Positions 8,455-17,909 are shown, counted from the stretch's first letter. The stretch is 64,000 nt of DNA from Roseiarcus sp963780825 (GCA_963780825.1 CAWADL010000005.1:62001-126000), one strand, 5' to 3'. Notes: generated by a model not told the origin, from the sequence alone. Translations and numbers: made by a program.

Positions 8455-8481
8455 AAAGGGCGCCGCGAGGCGCCCTTTTTT
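8455..8481 (+). terminator. Intrinsic terminator of ldtR
   Basis: AAAGGGCGCC, a GCGA loop, then GGCGCCCTTTTTT: a 10-bp stem followed by a T tract, 30 bases after the ldtR stop. A second, weaker hairpin (CGGCCTCCAGGCCG, followed by TTTTT) lies at about 8502-8525. Confidence 0.9.
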
Positions 8482-8599
8482 ATGGGAGCGCTTCCGGAGC
8501 GGCGGCCTCCAGGCCGCCGTTTTTCGTGACGGCAAGCGAACGTTGTCAGCGGCGTGGACGCCTTGGCTCCTACAGCGATTTGCGGCTGACTGGCGCCGT

Positions 8600-8702
8600 A
8601 TTGCGAGCGAAGCGAAGCAATCCAGCGTGTGATCGACGATGTGCCGGATAGAGCGCTGCGGCGGCGCCGTGGATTGCCACGTCGCTTCGCTCCTCGCAAG
8701 TG
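8600..8702. repeat. Palindromic repeat, family D (CGAAGCGAAGCAATCCAG type)
   Basis: It opens ATTGCGAGCGAAGCGAAGCA and closes with the inverted arm GATTGCCACGTCGCTTCGCT, about 100 bp in all. A related copy lies at 53511-53642 at the end of clpB. This family is common in alphaproteobacteria, where its translation gives the peptide CERSEAIQ. Confidence 0.75.
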
Positions 8703-8744
8703 ACAGAATTCTCCTCATCCGCGGAAGGCTCTTAGAGGCTCGCC

Positions 8745-9017
8745 TTATTCCGCCGCGATAGGTAAGCGCACCTTCACCGCCCTGCGCGCCCTGAGAGCAT
8801 TCTCCTCGCGTTCCCGCGCCCGCTCTGCAAGCGCGACGCTCGCATCGGCGCCGCTGGGAAATGCGGTGACGTCGCGCAGATCCTGCCGCGTCAGCCCGAT
8901 ATCGGCGAGGCCGCGATCGTCCATTTCCGCCAGCGCCCCGAGTACGCGGCGATTTTCGGCAATACGAAGCGGCCAGACGAGGATGTCGACGACGAGGTTG
9001 GCGAGGCGGCGCAGCAT
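8745..9017 (-). CDS. DUF1127 domain protein
   Basis: A 90-residue basic protein. The DUF1127 core is LAEMDDRGLADIGLTRQDLR at residues 29-48, after a hydrophobic N-terminal stretch (LANLVVDILVWPLRI). Short DUF1127 proteins in rhizobia affect RNA turnover, phosphate and carbon responses through their arginine-rich region; this one is longer, with an extra C-terminal tail of about 35 residues. It is transcribed away from the MocR-type regulator gene at 9125, a common pairing, so that regulator may control it. Confidence 0.85.
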   Translation of the reverse strand: MLRRLANLVVDILVWPLRIAENRRVLGALAEMDDRGLADIGLTRQDLRDVTAFPSGADASVALAERAREREENALRARRAVKVRLPIAAE

Positions 9018-9094
9018 GGTTCATCTCCTTCGCCCCAGCAATTGCGCCCAACTCGCCCTTGACGACAGGCACAATCCTCTGACAATCTCCAAAA

Positions 9095-9108
9095 CTGTAC
9101 TGGTACAG
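9095..9108. promoter_or_regulatory. Candidate MocR operator between DUF1127 and the regulator
   Basis: CTGTACTGGTACAG is a near-perfect inverted repeat (CTGTAC, 2-base centre, GTACAG) 17 bases before the regulator's ATG, in the 107-base divergent gap. Position and symmetry fit an autoregulatory operator. That it binds this MocR protein is inference. Confidence 0.5.
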
Positions 9109-9124
9109 ATGGCGGACAATATAC

Positions 9125-10528
9125 ATGGATGACCTTGCCGTACCGCAAAGCCGGGTTGGCCTGGTGTTGGCGACGCTGCGCGGCCGCATCGACAGCCGCG
9201 CCCTGCCGCGCGGCGCCCGGCTGCCTTCCGTGCGCAAACTCGCGGATGAGCTTGGCGTCTCGAAATCAACGGTCGTAGAGGCTTACGATCGGCTTGCGGC
9301 GGAAAGTGCGGTGGAGTCGCGGCGCGGCTCGGGATTTTATGTCGCCGCGCCGCCCGAGCCGCTGATGCTGGCCGCCGCTCCGCCGCTCGATCCGGCCATA
9401 AACTTATTGGCGCTGGTGCGGCGGGGACTGGAGGAACAGCCGCAGGTCGTTCAGCCGGCCTCGGGCTGGCTCCCTGAATCCTGGCTGCCGGCCGCGGGCT
9501 TCGAAAAAGCGGTCCGCGCAGTCGCGCGCGGGCCCGGATTCACGAAACTGCGTTACGATTCCCCGAACGGTTTCGAGCCTCTGCGCAGGCTGATTGCGGC
9601 GCGTCTCGCGGAGCGCGGCTCGCCGATAGACCCTGCGCAGCTCGTTCTCGTCGACTCGACCACCCAGGCGCTCGATCTCGCCTTGCGGTTTTTCCTCTCG
9701 CCGGGCGATCGCGTCGTCATCGACGATCCGCGCTATTTCAACCTAGTTCAGCTCCTCGGCGCGCATCGCACCGAGATCTGCGCCGTCCCCTACACCCTCG
9801 AAGGCCCAGACGTGACGGCGTTGGAGGCGATATTCGCCGAGCGCCGGCCGCGCATCTATCTCATGCAATCCGGCCCGCACAATCCGACCGGGACCACACT
9901 TTCCGCCTCCGTCGCCCACCGCGTGCTGACCCTCGCCGAGGCCTACGACGTCGTCATAGTCGAGGACGACGTCTACGGCGATTTCGAAGCCACGCCGAGC
10001 CCGCGCCTCGCCGCGCTCGACGGCTTCAATCGGGTCCTGTTCGTCGGCGGCTACTCGAAGACGGTGACGGCTGCTTTGCGCGTCGGCTTCATGGCCGGGC
10101 GGGCCGACTGGATGGAGGCGATCGTCGATTTGAAACTCGCGACCAGCCTCGGAAATTCCGCCTTCGGCGCGGCGACCTTGTATGCGTTTCTCAGCGAGGG
10201 CGGCTACCGCCGCCATCTCGACACGCTGCGGCCTCGGCTGGCCGCAGCCACCGCGCGCACGCTGTCGCAACTGCGCGCCTTGGGGATGCGGCCCTGGACC
10301 GACCCGCGCGCCGGCATGTTCGTCTGGGCCGAATGCCCCGACGGTCTCGACGCCACGCAAGTGGCGCGGGCCGCACAGGAGCGCCATCTCGTCCTCGCGC
10401 CCGGCCGCTCGTTTTCCGCCGATCCGCGTTGGGGCGGCTTCATGCGGTTCAACATCGCTGTGAGTTTGGATCCGCGGGTGTTCGAAACTCTGGCCTGGGC
10501 GATAGAGCGGGTCCGTCGCGAAGGCTGA
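9125..10528 (+). CDS. MocR-type regulator: GntR winged helix fused to a PLP aminotransferase-like domain
   Basis: A 467-residue transcription regulator of the MocR subgroup. Residues 8-75 form the winged helix (LPRGARLPSVRKLADELGVS, STVVEAYDRLAAESAVESRR); residues 105-465 form a fold-type I aminotransferase domain. The PLP-binding lysine is expected at K312 in GGYSKTVTAALRVGF, and PHNPTG and IVEDDVYGDFE also match. Such proteins use bound PLP, or PLP plus an amine, as a signal and are usually not enzymes. The divergent DUF1127 gene and the palindrome at 9095 are its likely targets. I cannot assign the ligand. Confidence 0.88.
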   Translation: MDDLAVPQSRVGLVLATLRGRIDSRALPRGARLPSVRKLADELGVSKSTVVEAYDRLAAESAVESRRGSGFYVAAPPEPLMLAAAPPLDPAINLLALVRRGLEEQPQVVQPASGWLPESWLPAAGFEKAVRAVARGPGFTKLRYDSPNGFEPLRRLIAARLAERGSPIDPAQLVLVDSTTQALDLALRFFLSPGDRVVIDDPRYFNLVQLLGAHRTEICAVPYTLEGPDVTALEAIFAERRPRIYLMQSGPHNPTGTTLSASVAHRVLTLAEAYDVVIVEDDVYGDFEATPSPRLAALDGFNRVLFVGGYSKTVTAALRVGFMAGRADWMEAIVDLKLATSLGNSAFGAATLYAFLSEGGYRRHLDTLRPRLAAATARTLSQLRALGMRPWTDPRAGMFVWAECPDGLDATQVARAAQERHLVLAPGRSFSADPRWGGFMRFNIAVSLDPRVFETLAWAIERVRREG

Positions 10529-10708
10529 CCCACGCACCCGAAGCTGTTTGGCGGCGTTTTCGCGGAAACGAGGTTCGTTGTCGGCCGTTCGCAGCGTTAC
10601 CCACGGAAAAAAGCGCCGCCCTCTTGATCGCTGTGAAATGATGTGGCCGGTGTTCAAAGGTGATTCCCTGGCTATGAAGCGACGGAGTCGGCGAGACATC
10701 TAGGGCGC

Positions 10709-13700
10709 ATGAAGTTCGAACGGCTGCGACTGGCGGGTTTCAAGAGTTTCTGCGATCCGACCGAATTCAAGATCGAGCCGGGCCTGACCGGCGTCGTCGG
10801 CCCGAACGGCTGCGGCAAGTCCAATCTTGTCGAGGCCATGCGCTGGGTCATGGGCGAAAACTCCTACAAGAACATGCGCGCCTCCGGCATGGAGGACGTC
10901 ATTTTCTCCGGCTCCGGCCGGCGTCCCTCACGTAACATTGCCGAGGTCGGGCTGACGCTCGACAATTCGGACCGCCGGGCGCCGGCCGCCTTCAACGATT
11001 CCGAGACTATCGACGTCGTTCGCCGCATCGAGCGGGACAAAGGCTCGGTCTACAAGATCAACGGCCGCGAGGCCCGCGCCCGCGATGTGCAACTGCTGTT
11101 CGCCGACGCCTCCACCGGCGCGCGCTCGCCGGCGATGGTGCGGCAGGGCCAGATTGGCGAGATTATCGCCGCAAAACCTTCGGCGCGCCGTTTGGTGCTG
11201 GAAGAGGCGGCCGGCGTCGCCGGCCTGCATTCGCGCCGCCACGAAGCCGAGCTTCGGTTGAAGGCGGCGGAAGAAAATCTTGCGCGCGTCGAAGACATTT
11301 TGAAGCAAGTCGACAGTCAAGTGGAGAGCTTGCGCCGGCAGGCGCGGCATAGTCAGCGCTACCGTGGCCTTGGCGCCGAAATCCGCCGCTACGAAGCGCT
11401 GTCAAAGCTCGTCGCCTGGAGCGAGGCCGAGACGAACTACACGGAGGCGCAGAAGGCGCACGAGGGGCTGATTGGCGACGTCGCCGAGCGCACGCGGCTG
11501 CAAGCGGAAAGCGCCACCGCGCAAGCCATGGCCGCCGCCGACCTGCCTGCGCTTAGAGATGCGGAGGCCCGCGCCGGCGCGGCGCTGCACCGGCTGGTCG
11601 CTGCTCGCGACGTGCTTGCGGCCGAAGAAAAGCGTGCGGAGGGCCGGGCTGCCGAGTTGCGTCGGCGCATCGAGCAGATGGGGCGCGACATCGAGCGCGA
11701 GCAGTCGCTCGTCAGCGATGCGGCAGGCGTCGGCGACAGGCTCGACGCGGAAGCGGAAACGCTGACAGCTCAGGAAACCACCGACGCGCGCGGCGAGGCG
11801 GAGGCGCAAGAGGCGGAAGCCGCGGAAGCGCTATCCGAGGCCGAGACGGCGCTCAGCGCAGCGCAGGCGGAGGCCGCCGATTTCGCCGCGCGGCGCAAGT
11901 CGCTCGGCGCCGCGCTTGACGAGGAGATCCGCCGTTGGCGCCGGTTCGAGGACGAACTGGTCACGCTGAACCGCGATCGCGCGGCGCTTCCCGGAGCGGA
12001 CGTTGACGAATCGGCCTTCGAAGACGCCGCGGCCGCGCTCGAAGAGCTGATGGAAAACCTGGCGGACTCCGAAGCGGTGGCGCTCGAGGCCGAAGAGCGG
12101 CACGTCGAGGCGCGAAATGCCGAGGCAGGCGCGCGCGCACCGCTCGCGGACGCCGAGCGAGCCGCGCAGCGGCTGGAGACCGAGGCGCGCACCCTCGAAA
12201 AGCTCGTCGGCGCCCCGGCCGGCGGCAAATATCCGCCGGTGCTCGACGAAATCGTCGCCGAGCGCGGATACGAGACCGCGCTTGGCGCCGCGCTCGGCGA
12301 TGATCTCGACGCCTCCACCGCCGATGGCGCGCCCGCCCGCTGGGCGGGCGCAACCGCCGCTGACGATCCGGCGCTTCCCGCGGGAGTGGAGGCGCTAGGG
12401 GCGCATATTCAGGCGCCGCCGCAACTCTCGCGCCGCTTGGCGCAGATCGGGGTCGTCGCTCGCGAGCAAGGCGCGGCGCTCGCCGCGCAACTGCAAACCG
12501 GCCAGCGCCTGGTTTCGCGTGAGGGCGACCTCTGGCGCTGGGACGGTTTTGCCGCCGCGGCGGAAGCGCCGACGCCGGCCGCGCGGCGCCTGGTCGAAAA
12601 AAACCGTCTCGGCGATCTTCTGCGCGAGGCCGAAGTTGCGCGAGGCGAAGCCGAGACGCTGAAGGCGCAGGCGGCTCGCCTTGCCGCCGGCTTGCGCGAC
12701 GCCGCCGCGGCGGAGGCCGCGGCGCGGCAACGAGGGCGCGAAGCGCGCGCCGCCGCCGATTCGGCGCGGGAAAAACTGTCGGTTGCGGAGCGCCAGCGCG
12801 CGCAAACCCGCACCAAACTCGCCGCGCTCGACGAAGCGCTCGCGCGTGCGACCGCTGCGCGCGACGAGGCGATCGAACGCCGCAACGAGGCCGGCGCGGC
12901 CATGCAGGAGCTGCCTTCGGGCGATTCTCTCGCCGCCGACCTCGAACGCACACGGTCCACGGCCTCAGAGGCTCGCGCCCGGCACGCCGAGGCGAAAGCG
13001 TTTGCGCGCAATCTGCAGCGGGAGCTCGAATCGCGCGCGGCGCGTCTCGCCGCGATCGCCGAAGAGCGCGCGTCCTGGGCGCAGCGGCGCGCGAAGGCGG
13101 AGACCCATATCGGCGAGATTTCCGAACGGCGCAGCGGCGCGGAAATCGAGCTCGAAGAGCTTGAGGACGCGCCGGCGCAGTTCGAGCTGCAGCGCCGTGG
13201 GCTGTTGTCGCAGCTCAGCGAAGCCGAGGCGGCCCGCGCAGCGGCTGCGGACGACCGCGCCGCGGCGGAAACGCGGCTCAACGAAGCCGACCGCACCGCC
13301 CGCTCCGCCCTGGAGGCGATGAGCGTCTCACGCGAGCAGCGCGCCGCCGCCGAGCAGCGCTTGCAGGCCGCGCGCGAGCGCCGCGAGACGTTGCTGAAGG
13401 CGATCACCGTGGAGCTGGAGACCGACCCCCACAATCTGCGCGAGCTCGCGGGCGTCAAAACCGATGAAGCTATTCCGCATGCCGACGTCATCGAGAAGCG
13501 GCTGGAGACCCTGAAGCTCGAGCGCGAGCGGCTCGGCGCCGTCAATCTGCGCGCCGATGAGGAGCTGGTTGAGATCGAGGGCTCCCGCGACAAAATGGCG
13601 TCAGAGCGGACCGACTTGACTGAGGCGATCAAGCGCCTGCGCTCGGCGATCGGCAGCCTCAACGCCGAAGGGCGGGAACGGCTGCTGGCCGCCTTTACCG

Positions 13701-14158
13701 TCGTCAACAAGCATTTCGGCGAACTGTTCACGACGCTGTTCGAAGGGGGAGCGGCGGAGCTCCAGCTGATCGAATCGGACGATCCGCTGGAGGCCGGCCT
13801 GGAGCTTCTCGCCCGTCCGCCCGGCAAAAAGCCGCAGACGCTGACGCTGCTTTCGGGTGGCGAGCAGGCGCTGACCGCGATGGCGCTGATCTTCGCGGTA
13901 TTCTTGACGAATCCGTCGCCGATCTGCGTGCTCGACGAAATCGACGCGCCGCTCGACGACTACAACGTCGAGCGGTTCTGCGATTTGCTGGACGAGATGC
14001 GCAAGCGCGCCGACACGCGGTTTGTAACGATCACCCACAATCCCGTGACGATGGCGCGGATGGACCGCCTGTTCGGCGTGACCATGCCGGAGCGTGGCGT
14101 GAGCCAGATTGTTTCCGTGGATCTGCAAACCGCCGAACGCTTCCTGCAAGCCGGCTGA
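10709..14158 (+). CDS. smc: Chromosome segregation ATPase SMC
   Basis: SMC is the ATPase of the condensin-like ScpAB complex that organises and segregates the chromosome. The 1149-residue product has the N-terminal Walker A GPNGCGKS at residues 31-38, a long Ala/Glu/Arg-rich coiled coil, a hinge at about 500-620 (YPPVLDEIVAERGYETALGA onwards), a second coiled coil, the ABC signature LLSGGEQALTAMAL near 1047 and Walker B PICVLDEIDAPLDDYN near 1071. The frame is uninterrupted over 3.4 kb. The ATG at 10709 gives the classic MKFERLRLAGFKSF start. Long antisense frames here are artefacts of GC-rich codon bias. Confidence 0.96.
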   Translation: MKFERLRLAGFKSFCDPTEFKIEPGLTGVVGPNGCGKSNLVEAMRWVMGENSYKNMRASGMEDVIFSGSGRRPSRNIAEVGLTLDNSDRRAPAAFNDSETIDVVRRIERDKGSVYKINGREARARDVQLLFADASTGARSPAMVRQGQIGEIIAAKPSARRLVLEEAAGVAGLHSRRHEAELRLKAAEENLARVEDILKQVDSQVESLRRQARHSQRYRGLGAEIRRYEALSKLVAWSEAETNYTEAQKAHEGLIGDVAERTRLQAESATAQAMAAADLPALRDAEARAGAALHRLVAARDVLAAEEKRAEGRAAELRRRIEQMGRDIEREQSLVSDAAGVGDRLDAEAETLTAQETTDARGEAEAQEAEAAEALSEAETALSAAQAEAADFAARRKSLGAALDEEIRRWRRFEDELVTLNRDRAALPGADVDESAFEDAAAALEELMENLADSEAVALEAEERHVEARNAEAGARAPLADAERAAQRLETEARTLEKLVGAPAGGKYPPVLDEIVAERGYETALGAALGDDLDASTADGAPARWAGATAADDPALPAGVEALGAHIQAPPQLSRRLAQIGVVAREQGAALAAQLQTGQRLVSREGDLWRWDGFAAAAEAPTPAARRLVEKNRLGDLLREAEVARGEAETLKAQAARLAAGLRDAAAAEAAARQRGREARAAADSAREKLSVAERQRAQTRTKLAALDEALARATAARDEAIERRNEAGAAMQELPSGDSLAADLERTRSTASEARARHAEAKAFARNLQRELESRAARLAAIAEERASWAQRRAKAETHIGEISERRSGAEIELEELEDAPAQFELQRRGLLSQLSEAEAARAAAADDRAAAETRLNEADRTARSALEAMSVSREQRAAAEQRLQAARERRETLLKAITVELETDPHNLRELAGVKTDEAIPHADVIEKRLETLKLERERLGAVNLRADEELVEIEGSRDKMASERTDLTEAIKRLRSAIGSLNAEGRERLLAAFTVVNKHFGELFTTLFEGGAAELQLIESDDPLEAGLELLARPPGKKPQTLTLLSGGEQALTAMALIFAVFLTNPSPICVLDEIDAPLDDYNVERFCDLLDEMRKRADTRFVTITHNPVTMARMDRLFGVTMPERGVSQIVSVDLQTAERFLQAG

Positions 14159-14199
14159 CGCCCTGGGACCGAGGGGTTCAGCGAGGGCACGGATCTGAC

Positions 14200-14288
14200 G
14201 GAGGGTCGGCGTCCACGCCGACCTTTTCTGGGCGCAGCTCGGCCGGCTTGCGGATCAACCCCACGTCGGCCTGGAGGCCGACGCTCCG
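14200..14288. repeat. Palindromic element, family A, long form (reverse orientation)
   Basis: Starts GGAGGGTCGGCGTCCACGCC and ends with hairpin GTCGGCCTGGAGGCCGAC followed by GCTCC. Its reverse complement aligns over about 88 bases with the copies at 17271, 40840 and 53993, including the spacer GGGGTTGA and AAGCCGGCCGAG. Confidence 0.9.
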
Positions 14289-14323
14289 CGAAGCCCGTGA
14301 GCGCTCCCGCGGATCGGGCGCGC

Positions 14324-15040
14324 TCAACTCGCGCCGGCGCGCGCGCCCCGCTCGCGTCGAAACATGTAGCCGGCTTGCCGGACCGATCGAATATCGGCGG
14401 CGGCGCCAGCTGATCGCAGCTTGAGCCGCAGGCGGCTGACGGACGCGTCGATCGCCCGCGACGGCCGCGCATCGTATTCGGACCCGGTGACGATCGGATA
14501 CAGCGCTTCGCGGGTCACCACCTGATCGATGTTTTGCGTGAGGAGGCGCAGCACAGCGAACTCGGTCTCGCTGAGGTCGGCGGCCGGGGAGCCGTCCGGA
14601 CGCAAAATCGCTCGCGAGGCCAACTCAACGCTGATGCCTCCGAACTCGCGAACCAAAGTGCGCTCCGCCGCTTCCTCTGCGAAAGCGGCGAGCAGTTTAC
14701 GCAGGCGTAAAAAAACTTCCTGAGGGTCGGCGGGCTTGGCGAGATATTCGTCGACGCCCATCTCCAGCGCCTTGATGCGGTCGGCCACGGCGTTACGGTC
14801 CGATACGATTACGGTGCGCGAACCAATGCCGATAGCGTCCTCGACCAGATCGAGGCCATCGCCGTCGCGCAGCTCCCGATCAACAATCGTAGCCGCCGGC
14901 TTTAATACCGGGAGCAGCCCGCGCGCGTCTTGGATCGTCGCGGCCCCGTAGCTGTCAAAACTCGCGTCTGTCAGGAAAGGCGCAATCGAACGGCGAATCG
15001 CCTGTTCTCCTTCTATAATCAGCACCCGGCGCGTGACCAT
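14324..15040 (-). CDS. OmpR/PhoB-family response regulator with an atypical receiver
   Basis: A 238-residue two-domain regulator. The receiver spans about residues 5-120 and keeps the phosphoacceptor region (IVDRELRDGDGLDLV) and the lysine in EYLAKPADP, but the usual acidic pair is changed: LIIEGEQAIRR in place of a DD motif. The C-terminal winged helix runs from about 135 (LSETEFAVLRLLTQNIDQVV) to SVSRLRLKLR and IRSVRQAGYMF. No histidine kinase lies beside it. It is transcribed away from the porin pair, with a 610-base gap between, so a role in porin control is possible but unproven. Confidence 0.85.
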   Translation of the reverse strand: MVTRRVLIIEGEQAIRRSIAPFLTDASFDSYGAATIQDARGLLPVLKPAATIVDRELRDGDGLDLVEDAIGIGSRTVIVSDRNAVADRIKALEMGVDEYLAKPADPQEVFLRLRKLLAAFAEEAAERTLVREFGGISVELASRAILRPDGSPAADLSETEFAVLRLLTQNIDQVVTREALYPIVTGSEYDARPSRAIDASVSRLRLKLRSAGAAADIRSVRQAGYMFRRERGARAGAS

Positions 15041-15650
15041 TCACACTGCTTCCTTCATTGGGATCGCAACAAATGTCATCGGGCTTCGTCGCCATCCGAC
15101 CCTCGTCCGGACACGCGTCCCGGGGAAAATGTGGCTTTCGCCGAGACGTGTTCGTGACAAATGTTTGGGCGAAAGCGACTCTGTCCGCGGCCCATCCGAT
15201 TCTTTCTAGGCGCGTTGGTCAAATAAAGAAATATTTTCGGTCACAGAACCCGGGGTAATCGTCAAAGCACCGGAGGCCAACATCAGGGGCAATTTGTCAC
15301 GAAAATCGTCACAAATGTATTTTCAAGAGTAACAAACATGATAGCTGCTTATATGTTAGTGATCCGCAGCGTATATTTGTGATGTTTCTGCAACTTACAG
15401 CGCCAGATTGGGGCGGAACCAAAGCAAAATCGGATTTTTCACTTTCCTATCTACTTTGACCGCGTACATTTGCAGCAAGCCATCGGGGTTGCACCCGATT
15501 GCGACTGGACCGAGCCAAAATGATGACGGCGAGGTGCGGAAACCGGGAAGAGGGGCGCTAAACATCTTCGAAGCCGGCCGACTTAGGGGTCGTCGTGCGG
15601 AGGAGCGATTTCCACCAAATCCCACGCGACAATGTAATGGAGGTAACTCA
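15041..15650. other. Long intergenic region between the response regulator and first porin
   Basis: No convincing gene in 610 bases. The part from about 15200 to 15400 is markedly AT-richer than its surroundings (for example GTCACAAATGTATTTTCAAG, AAATAAAGAAATATTTTC) and contains repeated GTCACAAAT-like words, so it probably carries promoters and operators for both divergent units. A strong ribosome binding site, GGAGGT, stands at 15639 before the porin ATG. Confidence 0.6.
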
Positions 15651-17183
15651 ATGACGCTCACTAAGAGCCTGCTTCTGGGATCGGCCGCCGGCCTTGTGGC
15701 CGTCGCCAGCGCCCAGGCCGCAGACCTGCCCACCAGAAAGGGCCCGGTTGCGGTTGAATATGTCCGTGTTTGCTCGATCACCGTCGCGGGCGCGCCCGTC
15801 GTCGGCTTCGTTCTGCCCGGCTCCGACACCTGCTTCAAGATCTCCGGTTACGTCACCGGCCAGGTCGAGGGCGGCAATCTGAAGGACCAGTACGGCTTCT
15901 CCCTCTCCCGCGGCTACGATGGCAAGAAGAGCACCGACACGCTCTATCAGACCATCACTCCGTACGGCGGTGAAGCTCGTGACGCGTATGGCATGTCCAT
16001 GCGCTACAATCTGACGGTCGACGCGGTCTCCAACACGGCCTACGGCCCGTTGGTTGGTCACGCCGAATATCAGTTCAACTTCGGTAGCGGCTTCGACAAC
16101 GTGAACGCGGGTTCGGACGGCGGCATCAACCGCGCGTACGTGACCTGGGCTGGTATCACAGCCGGTAAGATCAACTCGTTCTTCTCGTTCACGGGCGGCG
16201 GTCTGGCTTGGGCGAACTTCTTCTCCCCCGACCGTAAGGGCTTCAACCAGCCTGACGTGTTGGCCTATACCGCCAGCTTCGGCGGCGGCTTCTCGGCCAC
16301 GATCTCGGTCGAAAACAACGAGCCGGCCGTATCCGGCGTGTCGAACTGCAGCGGCGGCAGCGCCGGCACCTCTTCGGCCGGCTTCGGTCCGAACAGCGGC
16401 TACAATGGCTGCGGCGTCTACTATGCCTCGGGCTCGAACATGGGCTTCCTGGGTTCGGCGTCGCAGGACGGCGAGCGCATTCCTGACATCGTCGGTTCTA
16501 TCGACGTCAAGCAGGCTTGGGGCACGGCGCACTTGGCCGGCGTTCTCCATGAAGTTCGTGGCTCGGGCAGCTACGGCGGCTACTACGATGGCGAAGAGGG
16601 CTACTACTCCTCTTACAACACCAGCATCGACAAGTTCGGTTACGCCGTCGATGCAGGCGTGTCGTTCAACATCCCGCAGCTCGCGGGAAGCGTTGTCGGC
16701 ATCACCGGTTCGTATTCCCAGAATGCCTCTTGGTACTCCGGTATTCCGGACGCCATGTGGGGTGAAAACGGCCAGGTCAACGGAAACGGCATTCCGATGG
16801 CGATCGGCGACGCTTACCTGAACTCGGATGGCAGCTGGGCCACCCCGACCGCTTGGTCGGTTACCGGCTGGGCCGCTTTCCAGGTTAGCCCGCAAGTCAA
16901 CCTCGGGATCGAAGGTTCGTATGGCGAAGTCAGCTGGGGTGGAACGGGCGCGGGCACTTCGCCGCTCTATAACTCCCGCAGCTGGTTGATCGGCGGTATC
17001 GCTCACTACGATCCGGTCAAGAACCTCGACTTCGAGTTCGAGCTTCTCTACCAGGATACGAAGAACGACCAGCCGACGGCTTACTATCCGGGTAGCTCGT
17101 ACTACAACAGCGGCTACACCAACAGCTGGAAGGGCGATGCCGACGGCTTTGCGGCTCGCTTCGAAGTCACCCGCTCGTTCTGA
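15651..17183 (+). CDS. Rhizobial-type outer-membrane porin, copy 1
   Basis: A general-diffusion beta-barrel porin of the Porin_2 type found in rhizobia. The 510-residue product starts with a signal peptide (MTLTKSLLLGSAAGLVAVAS) cleaved near AQA, then ADLPTRKGPVAVEYVRVCSI, the cysteine pair region and GSDTCFKISGYV. The C-terminus ends AARFEVTRSF, with the terminal Phe needed for barrel assembly. ATG 15651 follows GGAGGT at the right distance; the frame is open further upstream but without a signal sequence. It is about 97% identical to the next gene (14 differences that I could count). Confidence 0.93.
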   Translation: MTLTKSLLLGSAAGLVAVASAQAADLPTRKGPVAVEYVRVCSITVAGAPVVGFVLPGSDTCFKISGYVTGQVEGGNLKDQYGFSLSRGYDGKKSTDTLYQTITPYGGEARDAYGMSMRYNLTVDAVSNTAYGPLVGHAEYQFNFGSGFDNVNAGSDGGINRAYVTWAGITAGKINSFFSFTGGGLAWANFFSPDRKGFNQPDVLAYTASFGGGFSATISVENNEPAVSGVSNCSGGSAGTSSAGFGPNSGYNGCGVYYASGSNMGFLGSASQDGERIPDIVGSIDVKQAWGTAHLAGVLHEVRGSGSYGGYYDGEEGYYSSYNTSIDKFGYAVDAGVSFNIPQLAGSVVGITGSYSQNASWYSGIPDAMWGENGQVNGNGIPMAIGDAYLNSDGSWATPTAWSVTGWAAFQVSPQVNLGIEGSYGEVSWGGTGAGTSPLYNSRSWLIGGIAHYDPVKNLDFEFELLYQDTKNDQPTAYYPGSSYYNSGYTNSWKGDADGFAARFEVTRSF

Positions 17184-17211
17184 TCTATCAGGCTGAAGTC
17201 GAACCAAATCT

Positions 17212-17243
17212 GCTCCGGAGCGACAGCTCCGGAGCTTTTCATT
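17212..17243 (+). terminator. Terminator-like hairpin after porin copy 1
   Basis: Two GCTCCGGAGC arms separated by GACA and followed by TTTTCATTTTT, 28 bases after the stop codon. It should separate transcription of the two porins. Confidence 0.8.
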
Positions 17244-17270
17244 TTTGTGCAGATGCACAGGGCGCCTCGC

Positions 17271-17358
17271 GGAGCGTCGGCCTCCAGGCCGACGTCGGGG
17301 TTGACCCGCAAGCCGGCCGAGTTGCGCCTAAAAAGGTCGGCGTGGACGCCGACCCTCC
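17271..17358. repeat. Palindromic element, family A, long form
   Basis: GGAGCGTCGGCCTCCAGGCC, spacer with GGGGTTGACC and AAGCCGGCCGAG, then AAAAGGTCGGCGTGGACGCC and GACCCTCC. It lies between the porin genes, directly after the first terminator. Confidence 0.92.
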
Positions 17359-17359
17359 G

Positions 17360-17909
17360 GTAGATTGGCTTTGCGAGCGCCCGGATTGTCGCGCCGCCGC
17401 CCACGCCTTCAAACAAGGCCCGGTTCGCCGCGATCGTCGGCCGTCGCACATGTGGCTGAATTCTGGCTGTCGGCTTTTTGCCGCCCGCGCCGCCATTTTG
17501 ACCGAGATTTCGAGCGCCTAGAGTGGCAATTTCCCGGAATTGCGGCCCGTCAGGGTTAAGTTCCGCTGAACCTAAGGCTTGTCTCGCCTCCTTCTGTTAA
17601 TGAACGCCCGTTTGCCAAGGCGAAAACGTGACATTCGTGCAACATGGGGGGAGGAAAGGTGGCGCGGACGCGACGAACGTCACAATTTCCATTTCGATAC
17701 GCGAGGCACTTGGGTATCTTCCAAATTGTGAACGGGAGCTTCCCGGTCGCGAGTTGGACGGAGACGCTGAACCCGGGGGGGACCTCGAAGAGGCGACAAG
17801 GTTCGAAGTCATCGGGAAGAGGGGTCGCTTTCCCTTCGGTCAATAAGACCGGCGGGAGGGTGGGAGCAAAAAAGACCCGGTCCCATAGGTTTAATTTTGG
17901 AGGTCCACA
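17360..17909. other. Intergenic region before porin copy 2
   Basis: No supported gene. Short frames on both strands overlap each other and lack ribosome binding sites. It shares no evident similarity with the upstream region of the first porin, so the two copies are probably controlled differently. TTTTGGAGGT just before 17910 supplies the ribosome binding site of copy 2. Confidence 0.6.

Noticed and set aside
12409..13827. 472-codon minus-strand frame inside smc
   Set aside because: It is a Ser/Arg/Ala-rich shadow produced by the GC-rich codon pattern of the SMC coiled coil, with no start context.
15648..17258. Long open frame on the minus strand opposite porin copy 1 (and its twin opposite copy 2 at 17556-19454)
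   Set aside because: Both are mirror images of the porin coding sequence, with Val/Arg/Asp-rich nonsense composition. The plus-strand frames have signal peptides, ribosome binding sites and a known family.
17628..17846. Small plus-strand frame between the porins
   Set aside because: It overlaps an equally long minus-strand frame, has no ribosome binding site and no recognisable protein features.
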